Of a DNA stretch of 64,000 bases, positions 61,996-64,000 are shown piece by piece. Position numbers and translations under genes: made by a program. The stretch's first letter is position 1, and the number at the start of each line of letters is the position of its first letter. Source of the DNA: Hydractinia symbiolongicarpus (taxonomy: Eukaryota; Cnidaria; Hydrozoa; Anthoathecata; Hydractiniidae); NCBI RefSeq assembly GCF_029227915.1, contig NC_079885.1, positions 12,659,001 to 12,723,000 of the forward strand, read 5' to 3'. Below the pieces are notes generated by a model, which worked only from the letters and a program-made list of their open reading frames with translations, made no database searches and was not told the DNA's origin.

Positions 61996-64000
61996 TTAGG
62001 CTAGACTCCGAGCTAATGATTTATCTAGCAGATAACTTTTAGTGTTTTTGCAAAAGTCCGAGTAAACTTTTGCATTTCTACAGTTGCCAGGCAGATTGTT
62101 AAATATTTTTGATGCTTCTTACTCAAAAGTATTCGCAACGCTGACCATGCATGCAATCTTTATACCGTCGTTTTGTTGGCGACGTGATGGTGGCACTGGT
62201 TCTTTCATTTGTTGCATTGACAGGAACTTCGGCCAATCGTCACTGTTAATAGATTTCCAAGCAAGTTTGGAAATGCTGAACTCGGCTTGTTCTTGCACTG
62301 TAAGCCACTTGAGTCCAACAACGCCATTGATCTTGGAATAACGTGAGCGTACAAAACTTGTAGCTGCATTTTGTACTCTCTGCAGCTGGTTCATTAAGTA
62401 TGTTGGTGCTCCGTGATAGATTGCATTACCATAATCCAGTTTGCTTAACACCAGTGTTTCAGCGAGTTGCTTACGAAGTTTGAAGGATAAAAACCTTTTC
62501 AAGTGAGCTAGTGTTTTTAGTGTGTCAAATGATGAAGATGTGGTTTTATTGATATGGCTGTTCCATTTCAAGTCTTCTCTGAACGTTACAACAAGCATCT
62601 TGAGTTCGGAAGTCTGTTTGATCTTACTTCCGTCTGTTGAGAATATTTCATATTTAAACTGGCGATGTTTCGCCATTTCCTTTTTGGAAAAAAGAATGGA
62701 ATTAGTCTTTTTCGCATCGAAGATGAGGCTACTGTTTTTCGACCATGACTGCACTTTTGATACATCTTCGTTCATTTTCGTGACACATTGATCAAACATT
62801 TTTGGTTTGCAGGAACGGTATATGCTTGTGTCGTCACTGTACTGGATCAACTCCGCATCTGTTTTCCTGCTCATATCTGATATGTAGATGTTGAAAAGTA
62901 TCAGACCCAAGATGCTACCTTGAGGAACACTGTTCGTTACAGTAAGTTCTTGTGATACGTTATCATTGACTTGGGTGAATTGGAGTCGACTCGAAAGGTA
63001 GTTTGCTAGGAGGTACATGGATGCCTTTGAGAATTTTAGCTGATGGAGTTTAGTTATCAGCGATTCATAGTCTACAGTATCGAATGCTTTAGAGAAATCT
63101 GCCATCACAGCTAAGGTTATTTCACCTCTGTGCATCGCTGTCACGATGTCATTTTTCGGCTTTGTGCATGAGGTTATTATACAGTGTCCTTTACGAAAGC
63201 CAGACTGGTGAATGGAAAGGAGATTTTCTCTTTCGAGGTGCTCTGATACCTGCTTCATCATTAATTTTTCAAATACTTTGGACAATGCAGCAAAGATAGA
63301 AATTGGACGGTAATCACTAGGTTCGTTGGGATGATCTACCTTTGGTTTAGGTGTGATTTTGGAGATCTTCCATTGTCTGGGAAATATCTTATTATCTATC
63401 GAGGTGTTGATTATGCGACATATAGGACTCGCAATTGAGTCAACACAAATTTTTAGGTACTTGGATGGAATCTTATCTGGACCTGTTGAACAGTCGTTGC
63501 GCAAATTAAGTATCATCTTCCTTGTTTCCTCGTAAGTTACGCGTCGGAAGCAAAAGGCATCATCTGTGTCTGGAAGATTCTAAATTCTTTCTTTCAGCAG
63601 TTGTTCTGGTTTTGGAACTGAATTAAGGAGGCGTTCGGCAGTCTTGTTAAAGTGTGTATTTAATTTTTCTGGATCAGCATCAATACGTTTTGGATTTGGA
63701 TTTAGAATACGGTGAATGGTGTCCCAAACCTCTTTGAGACGTTTTGACGATAACGCAGTACGGTAGAAGTTTTTCTTTGCAGTTTTAATCAGTATTTTTA
63801 CTTCATTTCTGATTTTTCTTAGGTGCGCAAGGTCGGAAGGATCTCTAGTGCGTTGTGCAATCTTACGAAGACGATCTTTTTCAGCTCTCTTTGCAGTAAT
63901 TTCAGGGTCTTTTAACCATGGTGCTGGAGGACGAGTGATCTTTTGTCTGACCAGTGGAGCGTGTTTGTTTAGACAGGATAGAAACGTTAAAAGTGTCGAC
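61996..64000 (-). pseudogene. CR1/L2-like non-LTR retrotransposon, ORF2 portion (runs off window)
   Basis: The minus-strand frame enters from the right edge (PPAPWLKDPEI, the linker between endonuclease and RT), has an in-frame TAG at 63580-63582, then a 465-codon open stretch to 62119. A TAA in place of a sense codon follows, and the chain continues (ASKIFNNLPGNCRNAKVYSD) to a natural stop at 61996. RT motifs: DYRPISIFAALSKVFEK, AVMADFSKAFDTVD, VPQGSILGLILF and IQYSDDTSIY; the catalytic box is YSDD instead of the usual YADD. Only two nonsense codons, so it is young but probably inactive. The endonuclease lies outside the window. Confidence 0.88.

Overview
The window looks like nuclear DNA from a cnidarian, most likely a hydrozoan. 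It is AT-rich, its genes are broken into many short exons with GT-AG introns, and the introns are packed with diverse transposable elements. One gene combines Gly-X-Y collagen repeats with a SUEL-type lectin domain, the architecture of hydrozoan nematocyst nematogalectins. The species assignment is inference; no organism-specific marker was tested.

Four host genes, all on the + strand, can be assembled exon by exon with consistent reading phase. (1) 359-13175: a CDY/CDYL-like chromodomain plus crotonase-fold protein, whose 5' end lies outside the window. (2) 15664-17741: an Iroquois (Irx) TALE homeobox gene in six exons. (3) 21490-51403: Integrator complex subunit 8 (INTS8) in 31 exons. Its first exon, carrying a YFEF motif, is separated from the rest by a 9.6-kb intron full of retrotransposons. 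(4) 52681-59711: an eight-exon secreted protein of about 1347 residues. It has a signal peptide, about 950 residues of Ser-Gly-rich proteoglycan-like sequence, a His cluster, 30 Gly-X-Y triplets, a SUEL/rhamnose-binding lectin domain and a very basic tail. This is the most unusual gene here.

Mobile DNA fills the introns. CDYL intron 5 (4388-8306) holds head-to-tail and inverted non-autonomous Helitrons. CDYL intron 6 (8451-13007) holds a 3.1-kb element with 17-bp inverted repeats and TTAA target duplications (Kolobok-like). It carries a transposase fragment and an antisense Penelope-like element with a GIY-YIG endonuclease and a hammerhead-like motif. INTS8 intron 1 carries a decayed Gypsy element, a cnidarian-type reverse-transcriptase relic and a decayed Copia element, all in the sense direction; the Copia LTR appears to run up to the exon 2 splice acceptor. 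Later INTS8 introns hold Helitron/PIF1 helicase fragments in opposite orientations, LINE relics, TTAA and hAT-like terminal-repeat elements, three minisatellites and two tRNA-derived SINEs. A CR1/L2-like non-LTR retrotransposon on the minus strand runs off the right end.

The genes do not form a pathway: two are chromatin/transcription factors (CDYL, Irx), one is RNA-polymerase-II processing machinery (INTS8) and one is an extracellular or nematocyst matrix candidate. Intergenic gaps are 2.5 kb (CDYL-Irx), 3.7 kb (Irx-INTS8) and 1.3 kb (INTS8-lectin gene).
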